From the NCBI RefSeq assembly GCF_018130465.1, contig NZ_JAFCKJ010000021.1, positions 12,501 to 76,500 on the forward strand: DNA of 64,000 nt. The letters run 5' to 3'. The position numbers and the translations under genes are program-made. Under the pieces are notes generated by a model. It did not search any database. It was given only the letters and a program-made list of their open reading frames with translations, and was not told where the DNA came from. The DNA is from Bradyrhizobium canariense (lineage in GTDB: Bacteria > Pseudomonadota > Alphaproteobacteria > Rhizobiales > Xanthobacteraceae). Below, piece by piece: positions 46,555 through 55,402 of this stretch. How positions within the stretch are numbered: the stretch's first letter is position 1; every line of letters begins with the position of its first letter.

Positions 46555-48330
46555 ATGCTGGACAAGACGAAGGATATTTCCGTCTCTGCACAAGCCTGGC
46601 TCGATGAATTCGAGCGCACGCTGGGCAAGCCCGATCCCGCCGCACTCGACCGCCTCTTCCTCGCCGACAGCTTTTGGCGCGACGTGCTGGCGCTGAGCTG
46701 GAACCTGCAAACGATCGCTGGCCATGATCAGATCGCGCAGGCGCTGACGCTTCTGTCGCCCAAGGCGGCACCGGGCAGCTTCAAGATCGCGCCGAACCGA
46801 GCGCCGCCGCGCTGGGTGACGCGTGCCGGCAACAACAATATCGAAGTGATCTTCAATTTCGAAACCGCCCTGGGGCGCGGCAGCGGCATCGTCAGGCTTA
46901 TGCCCGACGCTACCGACGGCGACCGCCTGAAAGCATGGACGCTGCTCACCGCACTCGACGAACTCAAAGGCTTCGAGGAGCAGCTCGGCAACGCGCGGCC
47001 GCGCGGCCAGGCCTATTCGCGCGACTTCCGTGGACCGAACTGGCTCGACCTGCGCAACGCCTCGCGCGACTACGCCGATCGCGATCCCGTCGTGCTGGTG
47101 GTCGGCGGCGGCCAGGCCGGGCTCGCGATTGCGGCGCGGCTGAAGCAGTTGCAAATCGACACCCTGATCGTCGATCGCGAGGCACGGATCGGGGACAATT
47201 GGCGCAAGCGCTACCACGCGCTGACCCTGCATAACCAGGTGCAGGTCAATCATTTGCCCTACATGCCGTTTCCGCCGAGCTGGCCGACCTATATCCCCAA
47301 GGACAAGCTCGCCAACTGGTTCGAAGCTTACGTCGACGCGATGGAGCTGAACTTCTGGACCGGCACCGAATTCGAGGACGGTGTCTACGACGATGCCAAG
47401 GACAATTGGACCGTCACATTGCGACGCGCCGACGGGGGCAAACGCACCATGCACCCGCGCCATGTCGTGATGGCGACCGGCGTCAGCGGCATCGCAAATG
47501 TGCCTGATATTCCAACCCTCGATAACTTCAAGGGCACGCTGCTGCATTCGGGCCGCTACGAGGACGGCGAGAACTGGACGGGCAGGCGCGCCATCGTCAT
47601 CGGCACCGGCAATAGCGGCCACGACATCGCGCAGGATCTTCACTCCAGTGGCGCGGACGTGACGCTGGTGCAGCGTTCGCCCACGCTCGTCACCAATATC
47701 GAGCCGTCGGCCCAACTCGCTTATGCGACCTACAATGAGGGCACGCTCGAGGACAACGACCTGATCGCGACCTCGATGCCGACGCCACTCGCGAAGAAGA
47801 CCCATGTGATGCTGACGGAGCAGTCGAAGGAACTCGACAAGGAGCTGCTCGACGGATTGCAGCGCGTCGGCTTCAAGCTCGACTTCGGCGAGGCCGGCAC
47901 CGGCTGGCAGTTCAAGTACCTCACCCGCGGCGGCGGCTATTATTTCAACGTCGGCTGCTCCAACCTCATCGTCGAGGGCGCGATCAAGCTCAGGCAGTTT
48001 TCCGACATCGAGGGCTTCGTCACCGAGGGCGCGCGGATGAAGGACGGCGCGACCCTTCCGGCCGACCTGATCGTGCTCTCGACCGGATACAAGACGCAGG
48101 AATATCTGGTGCGGAAACTGTTCGGCGACGGCGTCGCCGATCGGGTCGGCCCGGTCTGGGGATTTGGCGACGGCCTCGAGCTGCGCAACATGTATGCGCG
48201 CACCAGGCAGCCCGGCCTGTGGTTCATCGCCGGCAGCCTCGCGCAGTGCCGGATCAACTCGAAATATCTCGCGCTCCAGATCAAGGCGATCGAGGAAGGG
48301 ATTTTGGGGCGTGAGGTGAGTGCCGCTTAG
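46555..48330 (+). CDS. NTF2-like domain fused to flavin-dependent monooxygenase
   Basis: The 591-residue protein has an N-terminal SnoaL/NTF2-like domain (about 1-145; SFWRDVLALSWNLQTI is typical) and an FMO/Baeyer-Villiger-like part. FAD motif GGGQAGLAIAARL lies near 178-190, NADPH motif GTGNSGHDIAQDL near 347-359, and STGYKTQEY follows in the C-terminal part. It should oxygenate a small organic substrate with NADPH in the cytosol. The substrate is unknown. It stands alone between a terminator and a REP element. Confidence 0.9.
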   Translation: MLDKTKDISVSAQAWLDEFERTLGKPDPAALDRLFLADSFWRDVLALSWNLQTIAGHDQIAQALTLLSPKAAPGSFKIAPNRAPPRWVTRAGNNNIEVIFNFETALGRGSGIVRLMPDATDGDRLKAWTLLTALDELKGFEEQLGNARPRGQAYSRDFRGPNWLDLRNASRDYADRDPVVLVVGGGQAGLAIAARLKQLQIDTLIVDREARIGDNWRKRYHALTLHNQVQVNHLPYMPFPPSWPTYIPKDKLANWFEAYVDAMELNFWTGTEFEDGVYDDAKDNWTVTLRRADGGKRTMHPRHVVMATGVSGIANVPDIPTLDNFKGTLLHSGRYEDGENWTGRRAIVIGTGNSGHDIAQDLHSSGADVTLVQRSPTLVTNIEPSAQLAYATYNEGTLEDNDLIATSMPTPLAKKTHVMLTEQSKELDKELLDGLQRVGFKLDFGEAGTGWQFKYLTRGGGYYFNVGCSNLIVEGAIKLRQFSDIEGFVTEGARMKDGATLPADLIVLSTGYKTQEYLVRKLFGDGVADRVGPVWGFGDGLELRNMYARTRQPGLWFIAGSLAQCRINSKYLALQIKAIEEGILGREVSAA

Positions 48331-48335
48331 GCCTC

Positions 48336-48413
48336 GTCATTGCGAGCGCAGCGAAGCAATCCAGAATCTTTCCGCAGAGACAGTCTGGATTGCTTCGCTG
48401 CGCTCGCAATGAC
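48336..48413. repeat. REP-like palindrome, family A, perfect 29-base arms
   Basis: The left arm (48336-48364) begins GTCATTGCGAGCGCAGCG, and the right arm (48385-48413) is its exact reverse complement, ending CTCGCAATGAC. The spacer is 20 bases. This is the best preserved copy of family A in the window. Confidence 0.92.
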
Positions 48414-48458
48414 AGTGTGGGGACGATCACGCTGCCAAAACGAACAAAGGGACAATCA

Positions 48459-49436
48459 ATGCCAGCCATTCTCGGCGCCGGCGAGCACCGTTACCGCGTC
48501 GTCGAAAACTTCACCAAGCTGCCGGACGGATGGCAGCTCACCGACGTCGCTTCGGTCGCGGTCGACAGCAAGGACCGGGTCTACGTCTTCAACCGCGGTG
48601 CCCATCCGATGGTCGTGCTGGACCGCGAGGGCAATTTTCTCCGCAGCTGGGGCGAGGGGCTTTTCTCGCGCGCCCACGGCCTGCACATCGATGCCGACGA
48701 CAATCTCTATTGCACCGATGACGGCGATCACACCGTGCGCAAGTGCACCGCCGACGGCAAGGTGCTGCTGACGATCGGCATCCCCGAGAAGCCGTCGCCG
48801 TTCATGAGCGGCGAGCCCTTCCACCGCTGCACCCACACCGCACTGTCGCCGAAGGGCGAGATCTACGTCTCCGACGGCTATGGCAATGCGCGCGTGCACA
48901 AGTTCACGCCGGAAGGCAAGCTCCTCAAGAGCTGGGGCGAGCCCGGCACCGATCCCGGCCAGTTCAACATCGTGCACAACATCGCCGCCGACGCCGACGG
49001 TTTTGTCTACGTCGCCGACCGCGAGAACCACCGCGTGCAGGTGTTCGACGGCAACGGCAAGTACGAGACGCAGTGGAACAATCTGCACCGCCCTTGTGCG
49101 CTATGCTGCTGCGGCGGCGGCAAGAGCCCGACCTTCGTCATCGGGGAGCTCGGCCCGGGCCTCGCGGTCAACCGCAAGGTGCCAAATCTCGGCCCGCGGC
49201 TGTCGATCGTGGACGCGAAAGGCAATCGCATCGCGCGGCTCGGCGGCGAGGAGGGCCCGGGCATCGCGAGCGGCAAGTTCCTGGCACCGCACGGCATTGC
49301 GCTGGATTCCAGGGGCGACATCTATGTCGGCGAGGTCGGCGTCACCGACTGGAAGACCAGCTTTCCGGACGAGGAGATGCCGGCCGCGGTCCGCGCCACG
49401 CGGTGCTTGCAGAAGCTGGAGCGGGTACGCGAGTAG
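48459..49436 (+). CDS. NHL-repeat protein with a Cys cluster
   Basis: The 325-residue protein is a beta-propeller of about six NHL repeats (VYVADRENHRVQVFDGNG is typical), like peptidyl-amidating lyase domains. It has no signal peptide. A loop at residues 213-218 holds four Cys (CALCCC), followed by GGGK, which is not part of a normal NHL repeat. The ATG at 48459 has AAGGGA upstream. The function is unknown; lyase or hydrolase activity would be a guess. Confidence 0.8.
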   Translation: MPAILGAGEHRYRVVENFTKLPDGWQLTDVASVAVDSKDRVYVFNRGAHPMVVLDREGNFLRSWGEGLFSRAHGLHIDADDNLYCTDDGDHTVRKCTADGKVLLTIGIPEKPSPFMSGEPFHRCTHTALSPKGEIYVSDGYGNARVHKFTPEGKLLKSWGEPGTDPGQFNIVHNIAADADGFVYVADRENHRVQVFDGNGKYETQWNNLHRPCALCCCGGGKSPTFVIGELGPGLAVNRKVPNLGPRLSIVDAKGNRIARLGGEEGPGIASGKFLAPHGIALDSRGDIYVGEVGVTDWKTSFPDEEMPAAVRATRCLQKLERVRE

Positions 49437-49585
49437 CAGCGCGGGTAAGCCCCGATGCGCTGTCAGGTCGCCCCTGCCTTCCGTCCCCGCCCCAAATCGC
49501 GGCGCTTCTGGGCGCTTTGCCACCCCGCCGCCGCATTGCTTGCGACTGAATAAGTCGCTCAACGGGCTTCACAATCCCGTCACGC

Positions 49586-49620
49586 TGCATGTAGTATGTC
49601 AGTACATGCTGCTTCGCAGC
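49586..49620. promoter_or_regulatory. Inverted repeat before the HNH gene
   Basis: GCATGTA (49587-49593) and TACATGC (49603-49609) are perfect arms nine bases apart. A small hairpin GCTGC-TTC-GCAGC follows at 49608-49620. They lie 26-60 bases before the start codon and could be an operator or mRNA structure. Confidence 0.4.
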
Positions 49621-49645
49621 GTACATTGGAGGCCGGGAGCGTTAC

Positions 49646-50203
49646 TTGAACGCACATGTCTCGCAAGGCAGTTGGCCGGTGTTGGTACTGAATGCGGACT
49701 TCCGGCCGCTGAGTTACTACCCGCTGTCTTTATGGTCGTGGCAGGACGCGATCAAGGCGGTGTTCCTCGACCGCGTCAACATCGTCGCGCATTACGATCA
49801 GGCGGTCCATAGTCCCACGCTGCAAATGCAGCTGCCGAGCGTTGTCTCGCTCAAATCCTTCGTCAAGCCGACAACGCATCCTGCCTTCACCCGATTCAAC
49901 GTCTTCCTGCGCGATCGTTTCGCCTGCCAATATTGCGGCTCGCCCGAAGACCTCACCTTCGATCACATCATCCCGCGCAGCAAAGGCGGCCAGACCACCT
50001 GGGAGAACGTGGTCGCGGCCTGCTCACCCTGCAATCTGCGCAAGGGCAATCTCACGCCGGTGCAGGCAAAGATGTTTCCGCGCCAGCACGCCTTCGCGCC
50101 GACCGTGCACCAGCTCCACCGCAACGGCCGCCTGTTCCCGCCGAACTATCTGCACGACAGCTGGCTGGATTATCTCTACTGGGATACGGAGCTGGATCCG
50201 TAA
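49646..50203 (+). CDS. HNH endonuclease family protein
   Basis: A 185-residue protein starting with TTG. The HNH core runs from CQYCG (zinc Cys pair, about 93-97), through TFDHIIPRSKGGQTTWENVV, to CSPCNLRKG with the second Cys pair. All metal-binding residues are present. The N-terminal part (LVLNADFRPLSYYPLSLWSWQDA) marks a family widespread in alphaproteobacteria whose biological role is unknown. It is not next to any restriction or phage gene here. Confidence 0.9.
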   Translation: MNAHVSQGSWPVLVLNADFRPLSYYPLSLWSWQDAIKAVFLDRVNIVAHYDQAVHSPTLQMQLPSVVSLKSFVKPTTHPAFTRFNVFLRDRFACQYCGSPEDLTFDHIIPRSKGGQTTWENVVAACSPCNLRKGNLTPVQAKMFPRQHAFAPTVHQLHRNGRLFPPNYLHDSWLDYLYWDTELDP

Positions 50204-50218
50204 GGTCTGCGCCTGGTC

Positions 50219-51712
50219 TCACGCCCCGATCGCATTCCGCGCCACCACATCACGATAGAACGCCGCGCTCAGCTTTGGCACGCGCACCTGCGTCTCGAAA
50301 TCGACCCGGTACAGGCCAAACCGCTTTCCGTAACCAAAAATCCATTCGAAATTGTCCATCAGGCTCCACAGGAAATAGCCGCGGATCGGGACGCCTTCGA
50401 CAATCGCGCGCTGCATCTGGGTCAGATAGTTGCGCAGGAACATGATGCGGTCGAGATCATAGACCTGGCCGTCGGCGGCGAGCTTGTCTTCGGACGAGGT
50501 GCCGTTCTCGCTGATATAGATATTGTCGATGTTCCAGATTTTCGCGGCGATGCGCGGCGCCCAGTAGATCACTTCGGGACCGACGCGGAGCCATTCCGAA
50601 TTCATGTGCGGGAATGAGCTGGGAAACGGCAGCACGTGGAAGCCGGGCGCGCGATCGGAGGCCGTGACGTAATATTGCGGCGCGTAGATGTTGAGGCCGA
50701 CGAAGTCGTTGGGCGTACCGATGATCTTCAACTCCTCTGCGGTGAATTTCGGCGCGTCCGCGCCGGCATAGGCGAGGAAACCGTCGGTGTATTTGCCTTC
50801 CAGGACCACGCCGAGAAAGCCGGCGTTGAGCTCGCGCGTCGCGATCTCGGCGGCGCGGATGTTCTCGGGCGTCGCGATCGCCGGCACGCAGGCGGCGATG
50901 TTCTCGGCCGCACCGACGCGGGTACCGGCGCGCCCCGACGCGCGGATCGCCTGCACCGCGAGCCCATGCGCCAGCGCGACGTGATGGCGGGCCTGGTTCA
51001 GCTGCGCGAGCGGCAGCTCGAGGCCGGGGGCGTCGATGCCCCAGCCATAGCCGAAATTCACGAAGCGCCCGACCTCGTTCACGGTGAAGATGTTCTTCAC
51101 GCGATCGGTCAGGCGCCGGGCGACGTAGGCCGCGTAGTCGGCAAAGGCCTTCGAGGTGTCGCTCGACTGCCAGCCGCCGACGCGGTCCTGGAGCGCCTGC
51201 GGCAAGTCCCAGTGATAGAGGGTCGCATAGGGCTCGATGCCGTTCGCGAGCAGCTCCTCGACGAGGCGATCGTAGAAATCGAGCCCCTTGGCGTTGGGCT
51301 GCCCTGCACCATCCGGAAATACCCGCGGCCACGCGATCGAGAACCGGTAGGCCTTGACGCCAAGCGCCTTGATCAGCCCGACGTCGTCCTTGTAGCGATG
51401 ATAGTGCTCGTTGGCGCGGTCGCCGGTTGAGCCGTCCTCGATCTTGCCGGGCGTGTGGCTGAAGACGTCCCAGATCGACTTGCCGCGGCCGTCCTCATTG
51501 ACGGCGCCCTCGATCTGGTAGGACGAGGTCGCCGTGCCCCAGAGAAAATTCTTCGGGAAGGGCGCGGGCGCATGGCGGTCGGGCACTATCAGCGTTTCAT
51601 TTGCCGCGGCGTTCTCCGCAGCCTTCTCCGCAGCCTTGGCACCCGCCGCAGCGCCAACCGCCGCAAGGCCCGCGAGCTTTGCAAAATCGCGCCGCGAGAA
51701 ATCAGTTGCCAT
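50219..51712 (-). CDS. Tat-exported GH1 beta-glucosidase
   Basis: The 497-residue protein begins with a twin-arginine signal (SRRDFAKLAGLAA), so it is exported folded; most GH1 enzymes are cytosolic. The GH1 fold follows from about residue 50 (FLWGTATSSYQIEGA). The acid/base Glu is 213 in TVNEV, where the usual motif is NEP. The nucleophile Glu is 402 in YISENG. It should remove glucose-type units from beta-linked oligosaccharides in the periplasm. It starts two bases after the GH16 stop, so the two form an operon. Confidence 0.92.
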   Translation of the reverse strand: MATDFSRRDFAKLAGLAAVGAAAGAKAAEKAAENAAANETLIVPDRHAPAPFPKNFLWGTATSSYQIEGAVNEDGRGKSIWDVFSHTPGKIEDGSTGDRANEHYHRYKDDVGLIKALGVKAYRFSIAWPRVFPDGAGQPNAKGLDFYDRLVEELLANGIEPYATLYHWDLPQALQDRVGGWQSSDTSKAFADYAAYVARRLTDRVKNIFTVNEVGRFVNFGYGWGIDAPGLELPLAQLNQARHHVALAHGLAVQAIRASGRAGTRVGAAENIAACVPAIATPENIRAAEIATRELNAGFLGVVLEGKYTDGFLAYAGADAPKFTAEELKIIGTPNDFVGLNIYAPQYYVTASDRAPGFHVLPFPSSFPHMNSEWLRVGPEVIYWAPRIAAKIWNIDNIYISENGTSSEDKLAADGQVYDLDRIMFLRNYLTQMQRAIVEGVPIRGYFLWSLMDNFEWIFGYGKRFGLYRVDFETQVRVPKLSAAFYRDVVARNAIGA

Positions 51713-51714
51713 TG

Positions 51715-52719
51715 CTATCTCCGGGCCTGCTCCATTTCGATCTGATAAACGGAGATCCGGTCGATCTCGAATGCGACGGTAGGCGGCGACTCCGCGTCGA
51801 CCGGACCGACGCCGAGAAAAAATTTCGATCCGATCGCGAGATTGACGATCATGTACATGGGATCGTCGAAACCGACCGGCACCTTGATGTCGGACACCGG
51901 CTTGCGGTCGATGAAATAGACCAGGCGATCCTCCTCCCACAGCACACCGTAAGTGTGGAATGTGCTCGAGGCGTCGCCGACCGCGAAGTCGAAGCCGCAG
52001 GACTGGATCTTCTGGGTCGCGGGAATCCGCCAATGCGTCGTCATCACGAGATCGCCCGGCTTTTCGCCGCGGCCTTCCAGCACGTCGACCTCCGGCGGCC
52101 AGCCGCCGTCATCCGCCAGCATCCAGAACGCCGGCCACACCGCATGCCCCACCGGCACCTTGGCGCGGATCTCGAAATAGCCGTGCTTCTGCGCGAACGT
52201 GCCCTGGGTCGTGAGTAACCCGGAGACGTACTCGTTGTTGAACAGCACTGACTTCAGCTCCGGCGGCGTGCGGCTGGCGACGATCGACAGCACGCCGTCC
52301 TTCACCTTGAAGGGATCGAGCCCGAGCGGCGCCGAAGCGCGGCCGGCATAGCGCGGATCGACATAGATCTGCTGCTCGCCATTGGCACTGGTCTTGCGCT
52401 TGAAATCGGAGCCGTCGCCGCCCCAGTAACGCGCCTCCGGCCAGGCCGCGCCGCCGGCGTAATGCGGCACCCAGCGTCCGTTCGTCAGCGGATGCTCGTC
52501 AAAATCCTCGTTGAAGGTCCGGCGCAGCGGCAAGAATACCAGCGAGGCCGGATTGACCGTCTCCAGTCGGCGGCACTCGATGGTGGAGGGATCGGTCGTC
52601 ACCTGCAGCGACATGCTCACCGGGGCACCGTCGAGATCGTCCTGCGCGATGCCCGGCGCAGGCACAACGCAGAGACCGATCGCAGCCAGAGCGCCCCTCG
52701 TCCAACGCTCGATCATCAC
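51715..52719 (-). CDS. Secreted GH16 glycoside hydrolase
   Basis: A 334-residue protein with a Sec signal peptide ending GIA. The GH16 catalytic motif is E210-V-D212-V-L-E215. Trp and Tyr pocket residues follow (WPAFWML, HTYGVLWEEDRLVYFID). GH16 enzymes cut beta-1,3 or mixed beta-glucans, agar or xyloglucan; which is not clear. The pairing with a GH1 enzyme fits stepwise breakdown of a beta-glucan to sugar. A downstream codon (M2) is an alternative start. Confidence 0.9.
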   Translation of the reverse strand: MMIERWTRGALAAIGLCVVPAPGIAQDDLDGAPVSMSLQVTTDPSTIECRRLETVNPASLVFLPLRRTFNEDFDEHPLTNGRWVPHYAGGAAWPEARYWGGDGSDFKRKTSANGEQQIYVDPRYAGRASAPLGLDPFKVKDGVLSIVASRTPPELKSVLFNNEYVSGLLTTQGTFAQKHGYFEIRAKVPVGHAVWPAFWMLADDGGWPPEVDVLEGRGEKPGDLVMTTHWRIPATQKIQSCGFDFAVGDASSTFHTYGVLWEEDRLVYFIDRKPVSDIKVPVGFDDPMYMIVNLAIGSKFFLGVGPVDAESPPTVAFEIDRISVYQIEMEQARR

Positions 52720-53033
52720 CGCACTTCGAAGATGCCAGAGGAAAGGCAGAGGTTAGCTCGCTCATATCGGAACGGGCAAGAGCAGGTCCGCGACCGCGCG
52801 CCAATTCGGGAGCGCCGCTCGCCCAAGCGATCCACATTTTCGTGCACTTACAAAAAATGGAGCACCGCATAAATATAAATGAAGACCGCCCGGGCAGCGC
52901 CCAGCAGGCCCCCCGCCGGGGACGGAACTCGAAGCGCCGGCATCCGTTCAGAGTCGGGGCCGGATGTCCCGCGGGCGCCGATTGTCCGCGCCAGACATAG
53001 CCGGCCCCGCGACAGCACAAGGGGAGAATAGTC
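52720..53033. promoter_or_regulatory. Intergenic region with EcfG-type promoter of dodecin
   Basis: In this 314-base gap, GGAAC (52924-52928), 16 bases, and CGTT (52945-52948) on the plus strand match the EcfG consensus, 85 bases before the dodecin start. A short AT-rich stretch lies near 52850-52880. Otherwise nothing is seen. Confidence 0.55.
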
Positions 53034-53255
53034 ATGGCCACAAGCGAGACGGATCACGTCTACAAGATCCTGGAACTGGTCGGATCGTCCGAAACCTCGA
53101 TCGAGGATGCGATCAAGAATGCGGTCAGCCGTGCCGCCAAGACCATTCGCGAGATGAAATGGTTCGAGGTGGTGCAAACGCGCGGCCATATCGAAAAGGG
53201 TTCCGTGCGCCACTACCAAGTTACGCTGCGCGTCGGCTTCACACTGGATGAGTGA
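53034..53255 (+). CDS. Dodecin
   Basis: The 73-residue protein is a dodecin, a small flavin-binding protein that forms a hollow 12-mer storing or buffering flavins. The signature [19 protein letters not shown] and the flavin-stacking Trp in MKWFEV are present, as is the end [17 protein letters not shown] lies before the ATG. The EcfG-type promoter suggests induction in general stress. Confidence 0.95.
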   Translation: MATSETDHVYKILELVGSSETSIEDAIKNAVSRAAKTIREMKWFEVVQTRGHIEKGSVRHYQVTLRVGFTLDE

Positions 53256-53431
53256 GGCAGAAACGCCGGGCGAAGCCGACGCGTGAGGCCAGCCTGGTTA
53301 ACCGCGACAATAAGCTGCCAATTGTCGAGGACTGCTCCGGTCGAAATACGGGTTTCGCACAATCAGCGCGGATGTTGCAACAGGCCGTTAAGGCCAAAGT
53401 GAGAGGTTTGCGCCGAAATGGAGCAAGCCTG

Positions 53432-55336
53432 ATGACCACGGGCCGCGAACTCGGAAAGACGCGCCTTCCGCTCTGGGCGGCGGGTTTCGTCATACTGACC
53501 TGCTTCGCCATCCTCGGCTTGAGCGCCTGGCGTGAATGGGAAATGCGCAATGCCGATCTCAAGAACGCCGAGATCGACGTCGCCAATCTGGCGCATTCGC
53601 TGATCCAGCACGCGGACGACACGTTCGAACTCGTTGATACGATCCTCGTCGGGTTGGTCCACCGGCTCGAAATCGACGGAACTGATCCGGACACGATTGC
53701 AAAGCTTCAGGCCTATTTGCCGACACGGAAATCATCGGACCGCATCCGCGGCATCTTCGTCTATGACGCGACCGGGCGGTGGCTTGCCACGACCGAGCGC
53801 CTCGACTTCTCCAAGCTCAACAACAGCGACCGCGAATATTTCCAGCGACATCGCGACTCGCCGGAAACGGGCACGCTGATCGGACCGCCCGTGAGGAGCC
53901 GATCCGGGGGCCAATGGATCATTACCGCGTCCCGTCGGATCAACGATTCCGACGGCGGCTTCGCCGGCGTTGCCCTGCTCACGATCGACGTCGGCTATTT
54001 CGTCAAGTTCTACGAGCGGTTCGACATCGGTCCGAACGGCTCGGCATCGCTGCTCAACGATAGCGGCATCATGCTGGCGCGCAGCCGTGACGACAGCGGT
54101 GCCTTTGTCGGACGCGACCTGTCCAATGCACCCTTGTTCAAGGGATGGGAAAGTCGTGCCCCCGCCGCAGTCTACTATTTCAAGTCGCCGCTCGATGGCG
54201 TGCAGCGGCTGAGCTACTACCAGCGCAGCAGCCGCTATCCCCTGATGGTGCTGGCGAGCAAGTCGCGGGACGACGTGCTGGCGCCCTGGCGGCACGCTGC
54301 GGCTGCGCGCACCACCTTCGTCCTCGGCTTGGTGCTGCTGATCGCGGTGATCGGCTTCTACCTGGTCCGTCAGCTCGTGCAGCGGCAACGCATGGCACAG
54401 GCCCTCGTCGTCACGGAATCAAACTTCCGCCTGTTGGCCGAGCAATCCAGCGACATGGTGACCCGGATCGGGCTGGATAACCGGCTGCTCTACGTTTCTC
54501 CCTCGTGCGTACGCATCACGGGCTGGTCCTCCGACGAACTGCTTGCCACCTCAGCCCTGGCCGGCATTCACGCCGACGACATGGAGCGCGTCGAGCAGGC
54601 CATCGCCGCGCTTAAGAATGGCGAGGCCGAGGAGGCGCGTTTCGTCTATCGCCAGCGTCATCGCGACAAGGGCGAGATCTGGGCCGAGGCGGCGTTGCAC
54701 GTGACCCTGGCGTCGGACAGCGGTGAGATCGACGGCGTCGTCGCGGTGGTGCGCGACATGACCGAGCAGAAGGATCTTCAGGACAAGCTCGCCTCGCTTG
54801 CAACGACCGACGGCCTCACCGGCCTCGCCAACCGGCGCGCATTCGACGAGCGCCTCGCCGACGAATGGGCGCGCGCCCGGCGCGACAGCACGCAGCTCTC
54901 GCTCCTGCTGATCGATGTCGATCATTTCAAGAAGTTCAACGACCATTACGGACATCTGGCGGGCGACGGGTGCCTACGTGCGCTGGGCCGGATCCTATCC
55001 GCCCACAGCAGGCGCCCGGCCGACCTCGCGGCGCGCTACGGCGGCGAAGAATTCGCCGTGCTGTTGCCGAACACCGGTCCCGAGGGCTGCGCCGAGGTCG
55101 GCGAAGGGATTCGCAAGGCACTGCACGATCTCGCCATGCTGCATGCGCAAAATCACCCCTCCCGCCTGGTCACCGCAAGCGTCGGCGCCGCGACGAGCCT
55201 TCCGTCCCAAACCACGACGGACTCCAGCACGCTGGTCGCCGCCGCCGATCGCGCGCTCTACGCCGCCAAGGACAACGGCCGTGACCGGCTGGTGATGTCG
55301 GGACAGGTCGTTCCCTGGCCCGCGAGAAGCGCGTAA
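53432..55336 (+). CDS. Membrane diguanylate cyclase (Cache-PAS-GGDEF)
   Basis: A 634-residue protein with TM1 (about 13-33), a periplasmic dCache-like sensor (about 35-290), TM2 (294-313), a PAS domain (328-445) and a GGDEF domain (455-625). The active site is GGEEF at 537-541, and the inhibitory I-site RxxD is at 528-531, five residues before. It should make cyclic di-GMP, with product inhibition. The ligand is unknown. The ATG at 53432 is chosen because it starts TM1 directly; the frame is open to 53252. Confidence 0.93.
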   Translation: MTTGRELGKTRLPLWAAGFVILTCFAILGLSAWREWEMRNADLKNAEIDVANLAHSLIQHADDTFELVDTILVGLVHRLEIDGTDPDTIAKLQAYLPTRKSSDRIRGIFVYDATGRWLATTERLDFSKLNNSDREYFQRHRDSPETGTLIGPPVRSRSGGQWIITASRRINDSDGGFAGVALLTIDVGYFVKFYERFDIGPNGSASLLNDSGIMLARSRDDSGAFVGRDLSNAPLFKGWESRAPAAVYYFKSPLDGVQRLSYYQRSSRYPLMVLASKSRDDVLAPWRHAAAARTTFVLGLVLLIAVIGFYLVRQLVQRQRMAQALVVTESNFRLLAEQSSDMVTRIGLDNRLLYVSPSCVRITGWSSDELLATSALAGIHADDMERVEQAIAALKNGEAEEARFVYRQRHRDKGEIWAEAALHVTLASDSGEIDGVVAVVRDMTEQKDLQDKLASLATTDGLTGLANRRAFDERLADEWARARRDSTQLSLLLIDVDHFKKFNDHYGHLAGDGCLRALGRILSAHSRRPADLAARYGGEEFAVLLPNTGPEGCAEVGEGIRKALHDLAMLHAQNHPSRLVTASVGAATSLPSQTTTDSSTLVAAADRALYAAKDNGRDRLVMSGQVVPWPARSA

Positions 55337-55402
55337 CGGGATCGACCGTTGCTCCGGATTGGCGCCGGCGCTCCAGCGGGGTATGGCTTGGATCACGGCC
55401 AG

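Noticed and set aside
52960-53033. A second EcfG motif nearer to dodecin
   Set aside because: No GGAAC with a correctly spaced CGTT is present there.
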